Positions 34,589 through 42,430 of a stretch of 64,000 nucleotides of DNA are shown here, piece by piece; the stretch's first letter is position 1; each line of letters starts with the position of its first letter. This stretch comes from Verrucomicrobiota bacterium (GTDB lineage Bacteria > Verrucomicrobiota > Verrucomicrobiia > Verrucomicrobiales > Verrucomicrobiaceae): assembly GCA_025360015.1 (NCBI GenBank), contig JANYCZ010000001.1:118800-182799 (forward strand), read 5' to 3'. The notes below the pieces were generated by a model, which was given only the letters and a program-made list of their open reading frames with translations, ran no database searches and was not told the DNA's origin. Both the position numbers and the translations under genes were made by a program.

Positions 34589-35449
34589 TCAATCAAACAC
34601 CACCGTCTTGTTCTTTACGACCAGCACCCGGTCGCGCGCATGCCACCAGAGAGCTTTGGCGAGGACGGTCTTTTCCAGATCGCGACCGAGGCGGACGAGG
34701 TCGTGCACGCTGTCTTCGTGGCTCACGCGCATGACGTCTTGATGGATGATCGGGCCTTCATCGAGATCCGCCGTCACGTAATGGCTGGTGGCACCGATGA
34801 TCTTCACCCCGCGCTGGAAGGCCTGGTGGTAGGGCTTGGCACCGACGAAGGCGGGCAGGAAGCTGTGATGGATGTTCAGGATGCGGTTCGGAAACTCCGC
34901 AATCATCGCGGGACTGATGATCTGCATGTAGCGCGCCAGCACCACGGTATCGATGCGGTGCTGCCGCAGCAGTTCGATCTGCGCGGCCTCCTGTGCGAGC
35001 TTGTTGTCCTTGGTGATGGGGAAGTGATGAAACGGAATGCCAAACCGCTCCGCCGCAGGACGCAGAGTCTCGTGATTGGCGACGATGAGCGGGATGTCCA
35101 CCGGCAGGTCGCCGGATTCATGCCGGGCGAGGAGATCGTACAGGCAGTGGTTCTCCTTGGTGACAAACAGCGCAATGCGCTTGCGCTGGCTGGCAAAGCT
35201 CAGGCGCATCTGCATCTCATGCCGGCGTGCGATGGGTTGCAGGCGTGACTCGATCTCTTCATTGTCGAGCGTGAAGTTCTCCAGGCTCCATTCCAGGCGC
35301 ATGAAGAAGGCATTCTGCTCCGGGTCGATGTGCTGCTGCAGGTCGATGATGTTCCCCTGATGCGAGAAGATGAAACCGGTGACGTCATGCACGAGGCCCG
35401 GGCGGTCCGGGCAGTGGATGAGCAGGGTGGCGATGTCAGAGGAAGCCAT
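34589..35449 (-). CDS. purU: Formyltetrahydrofolate deformylase (PurU)
   Basis: A 286-aa protein with an N-terminal ACT domain (about 6-80, TLLIHCPDRPGLVHDV) and a C-terminal formyltransferase-type hydrolase domain (about 90-286). The conserved block is NIHHSFLPAFVGAKPYHQAF followed by GATSHYVTADLDEGPII, which carries the catalytic N, H and D residues. It releases formate from 10-formyl-THF to balance one-carbon units. It is separated from proB by about 20 bp, on the same strand. Confidence 0.95.
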   Translation of the reverse strand: MASSDIATLLIHCPDRPGLVHDVTGFIFSHQGNIIDLQQHIDPEQNAFFMRLEWSLENFTLDNEEIESRLQPIARRHEMQMRLSFASQRKRIALFVTKENHCLYDLLARHESGDLPVDIPLIVANHETLRPAAERFGIPFHHFPITKDNKLAQEAAQIELLRQHRIDTVVLARYMQIISPAMIAEFPNRILNIHHSFLPAFVGAKPYHQAFQRGVKIIGATSHYVTADLDEGPIIHQDVMRVSHEDSVHDLVRLGRDLEKTVLAKALWWHARDRVLVVKNKTVVFD

Positions 35450-35467
35450 GGGGGGAGCGGGAGGGAA

Positions 35468-36244
35468 TTACGAACGTGAGGCTGGGAAGCGCGTGCAAAT
35501 GCCGTGGCCTTCGATCAAGCCTGGGATCTGCTCGGCATGACGACCGGAGGCGATGATGCACTCCACACCGCCATGCACCGCGTCCTGTACGGCACGCAGT
35601 TTGGAGATCATGCCGCCGGTGCCGAGGGCGGATTTCTCCTCTTCGGCATGGTGGATCACGTCATCGACATTCTCGACGACGGGGATCGGGCCCTCCTCGG
35701 GCTTTTTCATGTCGCGCAGCAGTCCGGGCGCGCTGGTCAGCAGGATGAGCACGTCGGCCCCCCAGAACCGGGCGACGCGGGAGGAGAGCTTGTCGTTGTC
35801 GCCGTAGCGCAGTTCTTCGATGGCGACGGAGTCGTTTTCATTGATGACAGGCACCACCTGCGTGAACTCCATGAGGCGGTCGAGCACGGCCTTCACACGC
35901 GGCGCGCGGTCCGCATTTTCAAAGTCTTCATGCGTGACGAGAAGCTGCGCGACGTGCAGGCCATGCTCACGCAAAAGCGTCTCATAGGAGTGCATGAGGT
36001 GCGTCTGGCCGACGGCGGCGAGGGCCTGGAGGGTGGTGACGTCTGAGGGGCGCTGCTTGAAATCGAGTGGCTTCAAACCGGAGGCCACGGCACCACTGCT
36101 GACGACGACGACGGAGTGGCCTGCGCGCTTCAGCAGCGCCACGGCTTCGACGAGTTTGCGCAACTGCACGGGATCGGGTTCAGGCGCGTCTTTGCGCGTG
36201 AGGATGCCAGAACCGAATTTAAGAACGATGCGCTTGGAGGCCAT
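35468..36244 (-). CDS. proB: Glutamate 5-kinase without a PUA domain (ProB)
   Basis: A 258-aa amino acid kinase. The N-terminal KFGSGILTRK binds phosphate, VVVSSGAVASGL and AAVGQTHLM follow, VINENDSVAIEELRYGDNDKLS holds the glutamate-binding and catalytic Asp region, and GTGGMISKL is near 205. Most bacterial ProB proteins have a C-terminal PUA domain and are about 370 aa; this one stops right after the kinase fold. It makes glutamyl-5-phosphate for proline. proA is not nearby. Confidence 0.93.
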   Translation of the reverse strand: MASKRIVLKFGSGILTRKDAPEPDPVQLRKLVEAVALLKRAGHSVVVVSSGAVASGLKPLDFKQRPSDVTTLQALAAVGQTHLMHSYETLLREHGLHVAQLLVTHEDFENADRAPRVKAVLDRLMEFTQVVPVINENDSVAIEELRYGDNDKLSSRVARFWGADVLILLTSAPGLLRDMKKPEEGPIPVVENVDDVIHHAEEEKSALGTGGMISKLRAVQDAVHGGVECIIASGRHAEQIPGLIEGHGICTRFPASRS

Positions 36245-36313
36245 GAGTCAGGGGAAACGAAGGGCGGCGAATATGGCGGGGTGAGCCCTGATGCAAAGGG
36301 CAAAAGCCGGAGA

Positions 36314-36466
36314 GATGGCCGCAAAAAGGCGCAAAGAGGTTCAAAAAAAGAGGCTTGGGTGTGGCTGCGCTTTGGCACACGCCTACGAATCGTGTTTCAG
36401 CGACGAGATCAAGGGATCAGATCTGATCCGATTTTTGATCTTTTTTGCGCCTCTTTGCGGCCCATC
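36314..36466. repeat. MITE/REPIN-like element with GATGG-CCGCAAA ends
   Basis: A 153-bp element in the proB-fabH gap. Left end GATGGCCGCAAAAAGGCGCA; right end, reverse complemented, GATGGGCCGCAAAGAGGCGC, so the ends match with one gap and about 17 of 20 after it. The middle carries a perfect 16-bp palindrome GGATCAGATCTGATCC at 36414-36429. The element has no coding potential. The fabH stop lies only 7 bp outside it. Confidence 0.65.
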
Positions 36467-36472
36467 GACTCT

Positions 36473-37489
36473 TTACCACCGCACCACCGAACTCGCCCAC
36501 GTAAACCCGCCACCGAAGGCGACGAGCAGCACGACATCGCCCTTTTTGAGGCGGCCGCCCTTGCTGGCTTCGTCCAGGGCCACGGGGATGGTGGCGGCGC
36601 TGGTGTTGCCGTATTTGTCCAGATTCATGAACACGCGTTCCAGTGGCAGATTAAGACGCTCGGCGATGGCATTGATGATGCGGGCATTCGCCTGATGCGG
36701 AATGACGAGGGACACGTCAGCCGCAGTCAGTCCGGCGATTTTCAGCGCCTGCTGGGATGCCTCCAGCATGCGGGTCACGGCGTGTTTGAAGGTCTCGCGG
36801 CCCTCCATGTGGATGGTGTTCGGATACGAGGAGACGTTTTCAGGAGTGATTGGGCAGGCGGAGCCGCCGCCGGGAACCTTAAGCACGTCCGCGAGAGTAC
36901 CATCCGTACCCATGACGGTGGAGAGCACGCGTCCGGGGGCATCGACGGATTCATCCGCGCGGCGGATGACCACGGCACCTGCGCCATCGCCAAACAGCAC
37001 GCAGGTGTTGCGGTCCTTCCAGTTGATCAGGCTGCTGAGTTTTTCCGCGCCAATGACGAGCGCGGTGGTGCGGTTGCCGGTGTTGATGAAGTGGCGTGCC
37101 ACCTGCAGCGCATACAAAAAGCCGGAGCACGCAGCCGAGATGTCAAAGCAGACGGCATTCACCGCGCCGATCTTCTTCTGAACAAAGCAGGCGGTGGACG
37201 GGAAAAACATGTCCGCCGTGACGGTGGCCACGATGATGAGTTGGATCTCTTCAGGGGTCACCCCGGCGCTGGCCATGGCACGGCGTGCGGCCTCAGACGC
37301 GAGATCGCTGGTGGCCTGCTCCGGAGCGGCAATGCGGCGCTCCTTGATGCCCGTGCGGGAGGTGATCCACTCGTCGGAAGTCTCGACAATCTTGGACAGA
37401 TCCTCATTGGTCAGCACTTTTTCAGGCATGTAACTGCCTGTGCCAATGATGCTGGAGGTGCAAAAGGGCTGGGAACTAGGAGCGGGCAT
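36473..37489 (-). CDS. fabH: 3-oxoacyl-[ACP] synthase III (FabH)
   Basis: A 338-aa protein from the ATG at 37489; a longer frame upstream is Pro-rich and overlaps plsX. The catalytic triad is in place: C121 (SAACSGF), H265 (IPHQANARI) and N295 (DKYGNTSA). It starts fatty acid synthesis by condensing acetyl-CoA with malonyl-ACP. plsX overlaps its start by 14 bp. The pair plsX-fabH is a standard lipid operon. Confidence 0.95.
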   Translation of the reverse strand: MPAPSSQPFCTSSIIGTGSYMPEKVLTNEDLSKIVETSDEWITSRTGIKERRIAAPEQATSDLASEAARRAMASAGVTPEEIQLIIVATVTADMFFPSTACFVQKKIGAVNAVCFDISAACSGFLYALQVARHFINTGNRTTALVIGAEKLSSLINWKDRNTCVLFGDGAGAVVIRRADESVDAPGRVLSTVMGTDGTLADVLKVPGGGSACPITPENVSSYPNTIHMEGRETFKHAVTRMLEASQQALKIAGLTAADVSLVIPHQANARIINAIAERLNLPLERVFMNLDKYGNTSAATIPVALDEASKGGRLKKGDVVLLVAFGGGFTWASSVVRW

Positions 37490-38498
37490 GGAGGGAAATG
37501 GAATGGGCGGTGGCGGCGGCCTCGATGTGCGGCCCCACATGATGTTGGATGGATTCGCAAGCCTGACGGATGGCGTTCTTCATGGCAAGCGGAGATGCAC
37601 TTCCGTGGGCGATGATGGTGATGCCCTTCAGACCCAGCAGCGGCATGCCGCCGACCTCGTCGGGATTGGTGCGTGTGTGCACGCGCTTGAAGGCCGGCTT
37701 GGCCAGCAGACCGCCGATCTTGGTCCAGAAGCCGCTTTTAATTTCACTCTTCACCATGCTGAAAATGGTATGCGCGAGCGCCTCGGCGTTTTTCAAAATG
37801 ACATTGCCGGTGAAGCCATCGCACACGACGACGTCCGGCGGCGTTTCCCACACGTCATGGCCTTCGACGTTGCCGATGAAGTTCAGCCCGGCGGTCTGGC
37901 GCAGCAGCTTGCTGGTCTCTTTGCACAAAGCATTGCCCTTTTCTTCCTCAGTGCCGTTGGACATGAGACCGACCGTTGGATTCTCACGGCGCAGCACATG
38001 GCAGGCAAACGCACTGCCCATGATGGCATTCTGCACCAGATGCGCAGGCTCGCTGTCAGGATTGGCCCCGGCGTCGATCAGCACCCAGTGCTTGGTCAGG
38101 GAAGGCATGATGGCGGCGATGGCCGGACGCTCGATGTTTGTCAGCGTGCGCATTTTGATCAGCGAGGCAGTCACGGCGGCACCGGTGTGCCCGGCGCTCA
38201 CGACGGCATCCGCCCGCCCGTCTTTGACCATGTCCACCGCCACGCTGATGGAGCTGTCTTTCTTCTTGCGCACGGCGTCGATGCCGCTGTCAGACATTTC
38301 CACCACCTGGCTGGCGGGGATTATTTCCAGTTTAGGACTGGAGACGCCCTGCTTCTTCAGTTCGGCTTCGATGGCTGCGGGATCACCCACCAGAAACAGT
38401 TTGGTGAGGGCAGGCAGCGACTCGAGGGCGAGTTTGACGCCCGCGATGGGGTTTTGCGGGGCGAAATCGCCCCCCATGACATCCAGTGCGATCTTCAT
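37476..38498 (-). CDS. plsX: Phosphate acyltransferase PlsX
   Basis: A 340-aa protein of usual length. It starts MKIALDVMGGDFAPQNPIAG, the diagnostic DxMGGD motif. Other blocks are VSAGHTGAAV, LIDAGANPDSEP, GLMSNGTEEEKGN and VVCDGFTGNVILK. PlsX makes acyl-phosphate from acyl-ACP for phospholipid synthesis. The gene overlaps fabH. The 160 bp upstream hold no rpmF, which often precedes plsX. Confidence 0.96.
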   Translation of the reverse strand: MKIALDVMGGDFAPQNPIAGVKLALESLPALTKLFLVGDPAAIEAELKKQGVSSPKLEIIPASQVVEMSDSGIDAVRKKKDSSISVAVDMVKDGRADAVVSAGHTGAAVTASLIKMRTLTNIERPAIAAIMPSLTKHWVLIDAGANPDSEPAHLVQNAIMGSAFACHVLRRENPTVGLMSNGTEEEKGNALCKETSKLLRQTAGLNFIGNVEGHDVWETPPDVVVCDGFTGNVILKNAEALAHTIFSMVKSEIKSGFWTKIGGLLAKPAFKRVHTRTNPDEVGGMPLLGLKGITIIAHGSASPLAMKNAIRQACESIQHHVGPHIEAAATAHSISLHARS

Positions 38499-38598
38499 TC
38501 CTGCGGTTGCGTGAGAGTCTTCAAAAGTGGCGGGAGGGAAGTCTTAAAGCGTGCGGAGGCTGGAATGCAAACGGGAGTTTTTGGCCATGGATGACAAA

Positions 38599-38634
38599 AA
38601 CAAACCGGGGGTGCATTCGTTGCACCCCCGATTG
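38599..38634 (-). terminator. Rho-independent terminator for the PaaK-like gene
   Basis: On the minus strand, stem CGGGGGTGCA, loop ACGAA and arm TGCACCCCCG are followed by a T-rich stretch (GTTTGTTTTTG). The stem is a perfect 10 bp. It ends the leftward mRNA 28 bp after the stop at 38662 and separates that gene from plsX. Confidence 0.88.
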
Positions 38635-38661
38635 AAAAAAACGCAGTTTGTTGCAAACCTT

Positions 38662-39723
38662 TTAGTACACGCCTTCCACGATGGTTTTCTCCATTGCGCC
38701 AAAGGGGCGGACGTCGGCGACGCCGTCCCAGGCGTAGGGGGCGCGGGGCTTGCGGCGCATGGCTTCGTCGCGCTCCAGGAAGCGGGGCATGAAGAATTCT
38801 TTGCTCAGTGTGGTGAGTTCCACGCGGCCCCAGGCGTCGTATTCGACGGTCTGGTCGGTCTGCTTGGGATCGACCACCCGCAGCACGGCGCGTGGCTGTG
38901 GCGCGTAGTAGGTGATGGAGAAATTGTCTTCCGGCGTCAGCGGTACGCTGGCAGCCAGGCCCATGAGGGTGTTGCCGTAGGTCGGGTAGAAACCGATGCG
39001 GTTTTCCAGCACTTCTTCGACAATGAAACGCACGTATTGAGGCGTCATGGTCGTGCCACCCACGAAGCAGCCGCGGATGCCGGCGGAATACAGGTCCACC
39101 TTCTCGGCCAAGGCTTCGAGCAGCTTGGGCGTGGTGAAGATCGCGGAAACCTTGCGGTTCTTTAGGATGAGCACGGCCTGGTCGATCACGTGGTCCATGT
39201 ATTGGCGGGCCACATCGAACTGCTTGTTGGTGATCGCCTTCTTCACGAAGCGGGGATCGAGATCCACGAAGTAGCAGGAACTGCCGCGATAGTTGGCCAG
39301 ATGCTCCACCGCGAGGCGCAGGCGGCGCGGGCCGGTGGGGCCGACCATGATCCAGGCTTCGCCGGGCGGGAAGTGCTTGTCATCGAGCTTGTGGCTGAAC
39401 TCTTCGTAATCCACGCGGAAGTCGTTCCAGCCGATGCGCTGCTTCGGCATGCCGGTGGTGCCGCCGGTTTCAAAGATGTTGAAGGGCTTGCCCTTGTAGG
39501 CGGCAGGCACCCAGACCTCAGGCTGGAGATCGCGCAGCCATTCGTCCTGAAAGTGCGGGAACTGGGCCACGATGTCCTCGTAGTTGTTCACCTTGCCACG
39601 GGGATCGAAATTGTTTTTGGCCCAGTCCAGCCAGAAGGGGGAGCCGGTTTCTGGCGAGAAATGCCAGTTGATAATTTCGCGGACTTGGGTGTCGAGTTGG
39701 GTTTTGGCTTCGGCTGGAGTCAT
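38662..39723 (-). CDS. PaaK-like adenylate-forming protein
   Basis: A 353-aa protein, shorter than usual phenylacetate-CoA ligases (about 430-440). The ATP-binding loop reads FETGGTTGMPKQRI near 86. Other motifs are IMVGPTGPRRL, FVGGTTMTPQYVRFIVEEV and YPTYGNTLMGLAA. Its size and position alone do not allow a substrate call; relatives activate aryl or fatty acids. It stands alone with its own terminator. It may link to surface-lipid or pigment chemistry. Confidence 0.8.
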   Translation of the reverse strand: MTPAEAKTQLDTQVREIINWHFSPETGSPFWLDWAKNNFDPRGKVNNYEDIVAQFPHFQDEWLRDLQPEVWVPAAYKGKPFNIFETGGTTGMPKQRIGWNDFRVDYEEFSHKLDDKHFPPGEAWIMVGPTGPRRLRLAVEHLANYRGSSCYFVDLDPRFVKKAITNKQFDVARQYMDHVIDQAVLILKNRKVSAIFTTPKLLEALAEKVDLYSAGIRGCFVGGTTMTPQYVRFIVEEVLENRIGFYPTYGNTLMGLAASVPLTPEDNFSITYYAPQPRAVLRVVDPKQTDQTVEYDAWGRVELTTLSKEFFMPRFLERDEAMRRKPRAPYAWDGVADVRPFGAMEKTIVEGVY

Positions 39724-39882
39724 GGACGGGGCAGGGGATGGGAGCAGGGAGTGTGAAACGGGCGGCAGTAAACGAAAGTGGAAATCTCAGACTTTCGCGC
39801 ATCCACAATGAAAAAAAATTCAGCAAAATTCAGCAATATAGGATCAGGGAGGTCTGTTGATACGAATACTGTTGGCAACACT

Positions 39883-40131
39883 ATGAAACTCAAGCATCTC
39901 CTCTTTTCCGCCGTCGTTTTGGTCTCTCTTTCCTCGTGCATCGTCGGCCCGGGTTATGGTCGGCCGATCAGGCCTGTGATTGGAGGGCCCGTCATTGGCC
40001 CTCCTGTCGTTCTGCCCTACGGTGCACGTCCCTACTACCACGGTGGCGTGCGCTACTACAATCATCGCGGCGTGTGGTATGGGCCACACCCACACGGCGG
40101 TGGCCACATCATCGTCCCACGGCCTTATTAA
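39883..40131 (+). CDS. Small Pro/Gly/His/Tyr-rich lipoprotein
   Basis: An 82-aa lipoprotein from the ATG at 39883 (MKLKHLLFSAVVL). The lipobox is LSSC, Cys near 19. The mature part is low complexity: GRPIRPVIGGPVIGPPVV, then YYHGGVRYYNHRG, then HPHGGGHIIVPRPY. Such sequences are typical of small outer-membrane lipoproteins of unknown function. The AT-rich 39800-39850 region upstream probably holds its promoter. Confidence 0.75.
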   Translation: MKLKHLLFSAVVLVSLSSCIVGPGYGRPIRPVIGGPVIGPPVVLPYGARPYYHGGVRYYNHRGVWYGPHPHGGGHIIVPRPY

Positions 40132-40210
40132 GCCTGGGTCGAAGCGAACACTGGCCTGCATTTCAATGGCGCGGTGCGCTCATGAGAATAAGCGCACCCC
40201 GCTCCGCTCT

Positions 40211-40260
40211 GTAGCCCCGGGCTTTAGCCCGTTCTGGTGGGCGGGTATTTGAATGCCCGC
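40211..40260. repeat. Single GTAG-type REP plus adjacent hairpin
   Basis: GTAGCCCCGGGCTTTAGCCCG at 40211 has the same GTAG-plus-palindrome form as the REPs at 25847-25930, including the TTCT after the stem. A second hairpin, GCGGGTATT-TG-AATGCCCGC, follows at 40241-40260. It lies between the lipoprotein and MFS genes. Confidence 0.65.
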
Positions 40261-40371
40261 GCCGCTGACTCTTTACTATAATGCGGGGATGTTTCTCTCC
40301 TCAGAAAGAGGGGCTGAAACCTTCAATCGAGCGCTGGCGCACGGGCTGAATGATGCTCTCATGCGGCCCGC

Positions 40372-41691
40372 ATGCCAGAATCCGCCGCCGCCGCTTTCTC
40401 TGCCGCCACCTATCGCAAAGTGGCGTGGCGGCTTATTCCCTTTCTGTTTGTCTGCTACATTCTGGCCTACTTGGACCGGGTGAATGTGGGGTTTGCGAAG
40501 CTGGGCATGAAGGTGGAGCCGTGGTTCTCGGATGCGGTTTTTGCCACGGGCTCAGGCATTTTCTTCATCGGCTACTTTCTTTTTGAAGTGCCGGGAAACA
40601 TCATGCTCCATCGCGTCGGTGCGCGGCTGTGGATCACCCGCATCATGATCGGCTGGGGCATCGTCTCAGCGCTGATGGCCACCTGCTCCAGCCCGTTGTC
40701 GTTTTACAGCATGCGGTTCATCCTGGGCATCGCGGAGGCGGGGTTCTTCCCCGGCATCATCCTCTACATCACCTACTGGTTTCCGCGCGAGCACCGGGCA
40801 GGCATGGTGGCGCTGTTCATGACGGCCATCGCGCTGGCGGGCGTGGTTGGCTCGCCGCTCTCCGGCTGGCTGCTGGAGACGGCCCACGGCTGGTTCGGCC
40901 TCAAAGCCTGGCAGTGGCTCTTCATCATCGAAGGCCTGCCCAGCGTCCTCTTCGGCTGCACCGTGCCCTTTTTGCTGACGGACCGCCCATCACAGGCCAA
41001 GTGGCTCACGGATGAGGAAAAGAGTCTGCTGCAAAGCCGGATCGATGCGGATGAACAAACGAAGGCCAGTGAAGGGCATCAGAACCACAGCGCGCTGGAT
41101 GCCTTCAAATCCTCGCACGTCTGGCTCTACAGCTTCATCTACTTCTGCATCGTCGTCGGCATCTATGGCTCGGCGTTCTGGCTGCCGCAGATCATTGAGA
41201 CCACCTTCTTCAAAGGCTCTCTCACGCGGCATGAGTGGGCCATCGGCCTGTACTGCGCCATTCCCTGGGGCTGTGCCGCCCTTGGCATGGTGCTGGTGAG
41301 CCGCCACTCCGATCGCACTGGCGAGCGCCGCTGGCATGTGGGCCTTTCCTCACTCGTGGCAGCTGCGGCCTTCGTCATCAGCGGCCTGCCTGGGCTGCCG
41401 GCCGTGTGGGTCATGGTGGCGCTGGCTGTGGCCACCACGGGCGTCATGTCCGCTGCGGCCTGCTTCTGGGCGCTGCCCACCGCCATCCTTTCCGGCACCG
41501 CTGCTGCGGCGGGCATCGCCCTGATCAATTCCCTCGGCAACCTTGCTGGACACTTCAGCCCGGAGATGGTCTCGTGGTTGAAAAAACATTACGACATGAG
41601 CATGGCGCTCAATGGCATCGCCACCATGCTCGTTCTCGGCACGGTGGCCGTCCTCCTCAGCCGCGCCGGCACCACATCCCGCAAAACATGA
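40372..41691 (+). CDS. MFS transporter, anion:cation symporter (ACS) type
   Basis: A 439-aa protein with twelve predicted helices in two halves and a central loop (about 200-245). The first-helix motif LAYLDRVNVGFAKLGM and the motif GIAEAGFFPGIILYITYWFP in the N-terminal half match ACS family members that take up sugar acids, phthalate or tartrate. The substrate is not known. It overlaps the next methyltransferase gene by ATGA, so the two are co-translated. Confidence 0.93.
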   Translation: MPESAAAAFSAATYRKVAWRLIPFLFVCYILAYLDRVNVGFAKLGMKVEPWFSDAVFATGSGIFFIGYFLFEVPGNIMLHRVGARLWITRIMIGWGIVSALMATCSSPLSFYSMRFILGIAEAGFFPGIILYITYWFPREHRAGMVALFMTAIALAGVVGSPLSGWLLETAHGWFGLKAWQWLFIIEGLPSVLFGCTVPFLLTDRPSQAKWLTDEEKSLLQSRIDADEQTKASEGHQNHSALDAFKSSHVWLYSFIYFCIVVGIYGSAFWLPQIIETTFFKGSLTRHEWAIGLYCAIPWGCAALGMVLVSRHSDRTGERRWHVGLSSLVAAAAFVISGLPGLPAVWVMVALAVATTGVMSAAACFWALPTAILSGTAAAAGIALINSLGNLAGHFSPEMVSWLKKHYDMSMALNGIATMLVLGTVAVLLSRAGTTSRKT

Positions 41692-42389
41692 ATCTCACCC
41701 AAGACGATAACACCGCCCTCTTTCGCAAAGCCTGGACGCTTTACGACGCCATCTCCGAGAGGAACTGCATGTTCCATCAGGAGATCTACGGCCACGTCTC
41801 CGGCCTCCTGCAGCAACGCCACGCGTTGGGGCCTTATCACCTCCTCGATCTCGGCTGTGGCAACGCGCGCTTCCTGGCCCCCTGCCTGCAAGCAGCGCCA
41901 CCGGCCAGCTACGACGGCGTGGATCTCTCCGCCTCCGCGCTGGATGAAGCGCGCGCGTATTTGAAGGACATCGCCAACACCGCGCTGCACCACAAAGACA
42001 TGCTGCAGGCCGTGGAGGACACGGACTCGGCCTTTGACGTCATCTTCAGTGGCTTCGCCCTGCATCATCTGGATGCCGCAGGGAAGCAGCGCTTTGTCAC
42101 CGCCTGCGCCGAGCGCCTCGCTCCGGGCGGTCAGTTCATCCTGGTCGATGTCGTGCGTGAGGAAGGCCAGACGCGCGAGCAATACCTCGACGGCTACCTC
42201 AACTTCATGCGCACGCAGTGGACCGGGGTGCTGCCCGAGCACCTCGAAGAAGCCTGCGCGCATGTCTCCGCCTACGACTTTCCCGAGACCCTCGCTGACC
42301 TCACTCACATGGCGAAGCAGGCGGCACTGTCAGAGCCGCAGATCATCGGCCAGTACCAGCAGCATTACATCTTGCGGTTCACCGCCTGA
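41688..42389 (+). CDS. Class I SAM-dependent methyltransferase
   Basis: A 233-aa protein starting at the ATG at 41688 that overlaps the MFS stop. Motif I is LLDLGCGNARFLAPCL, motif II YDGVDLSASALDEA, motif III FDVIFSGFALHHLD and motif IV LAPGGQFILVDVV. It is a small soluble methyltransferase of unknown target. Translation coupling to a transporter suggests it may act on the imported compound, but that is inference. Confidence 0.9.
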   Translation: MNLTQDDNTALFRKAWTLYDAISERNCMFHQEIYGHVSGLLQQRHALGPYHLLDLGCGNARFLAPCLQAAPPASYDGVDLSASALDEARAYLKDIANTALHHKDMLQAVEDTDSAFDVIFSGFALHHLDAAGKQRFVTACAERLAPGGQFILVDVVREEGQTREQYLDGYLNFMRTQWTGVLPEHLEEACAHVSAYDFPETLADLTHMAKQAALSEPQIIGQYQQHYILRFTA

Positions 42390-42430
42390 AAGAGGTTTCA
42401 AGCGCGCCTCGTTTGCCTTCGCACCCTTTG

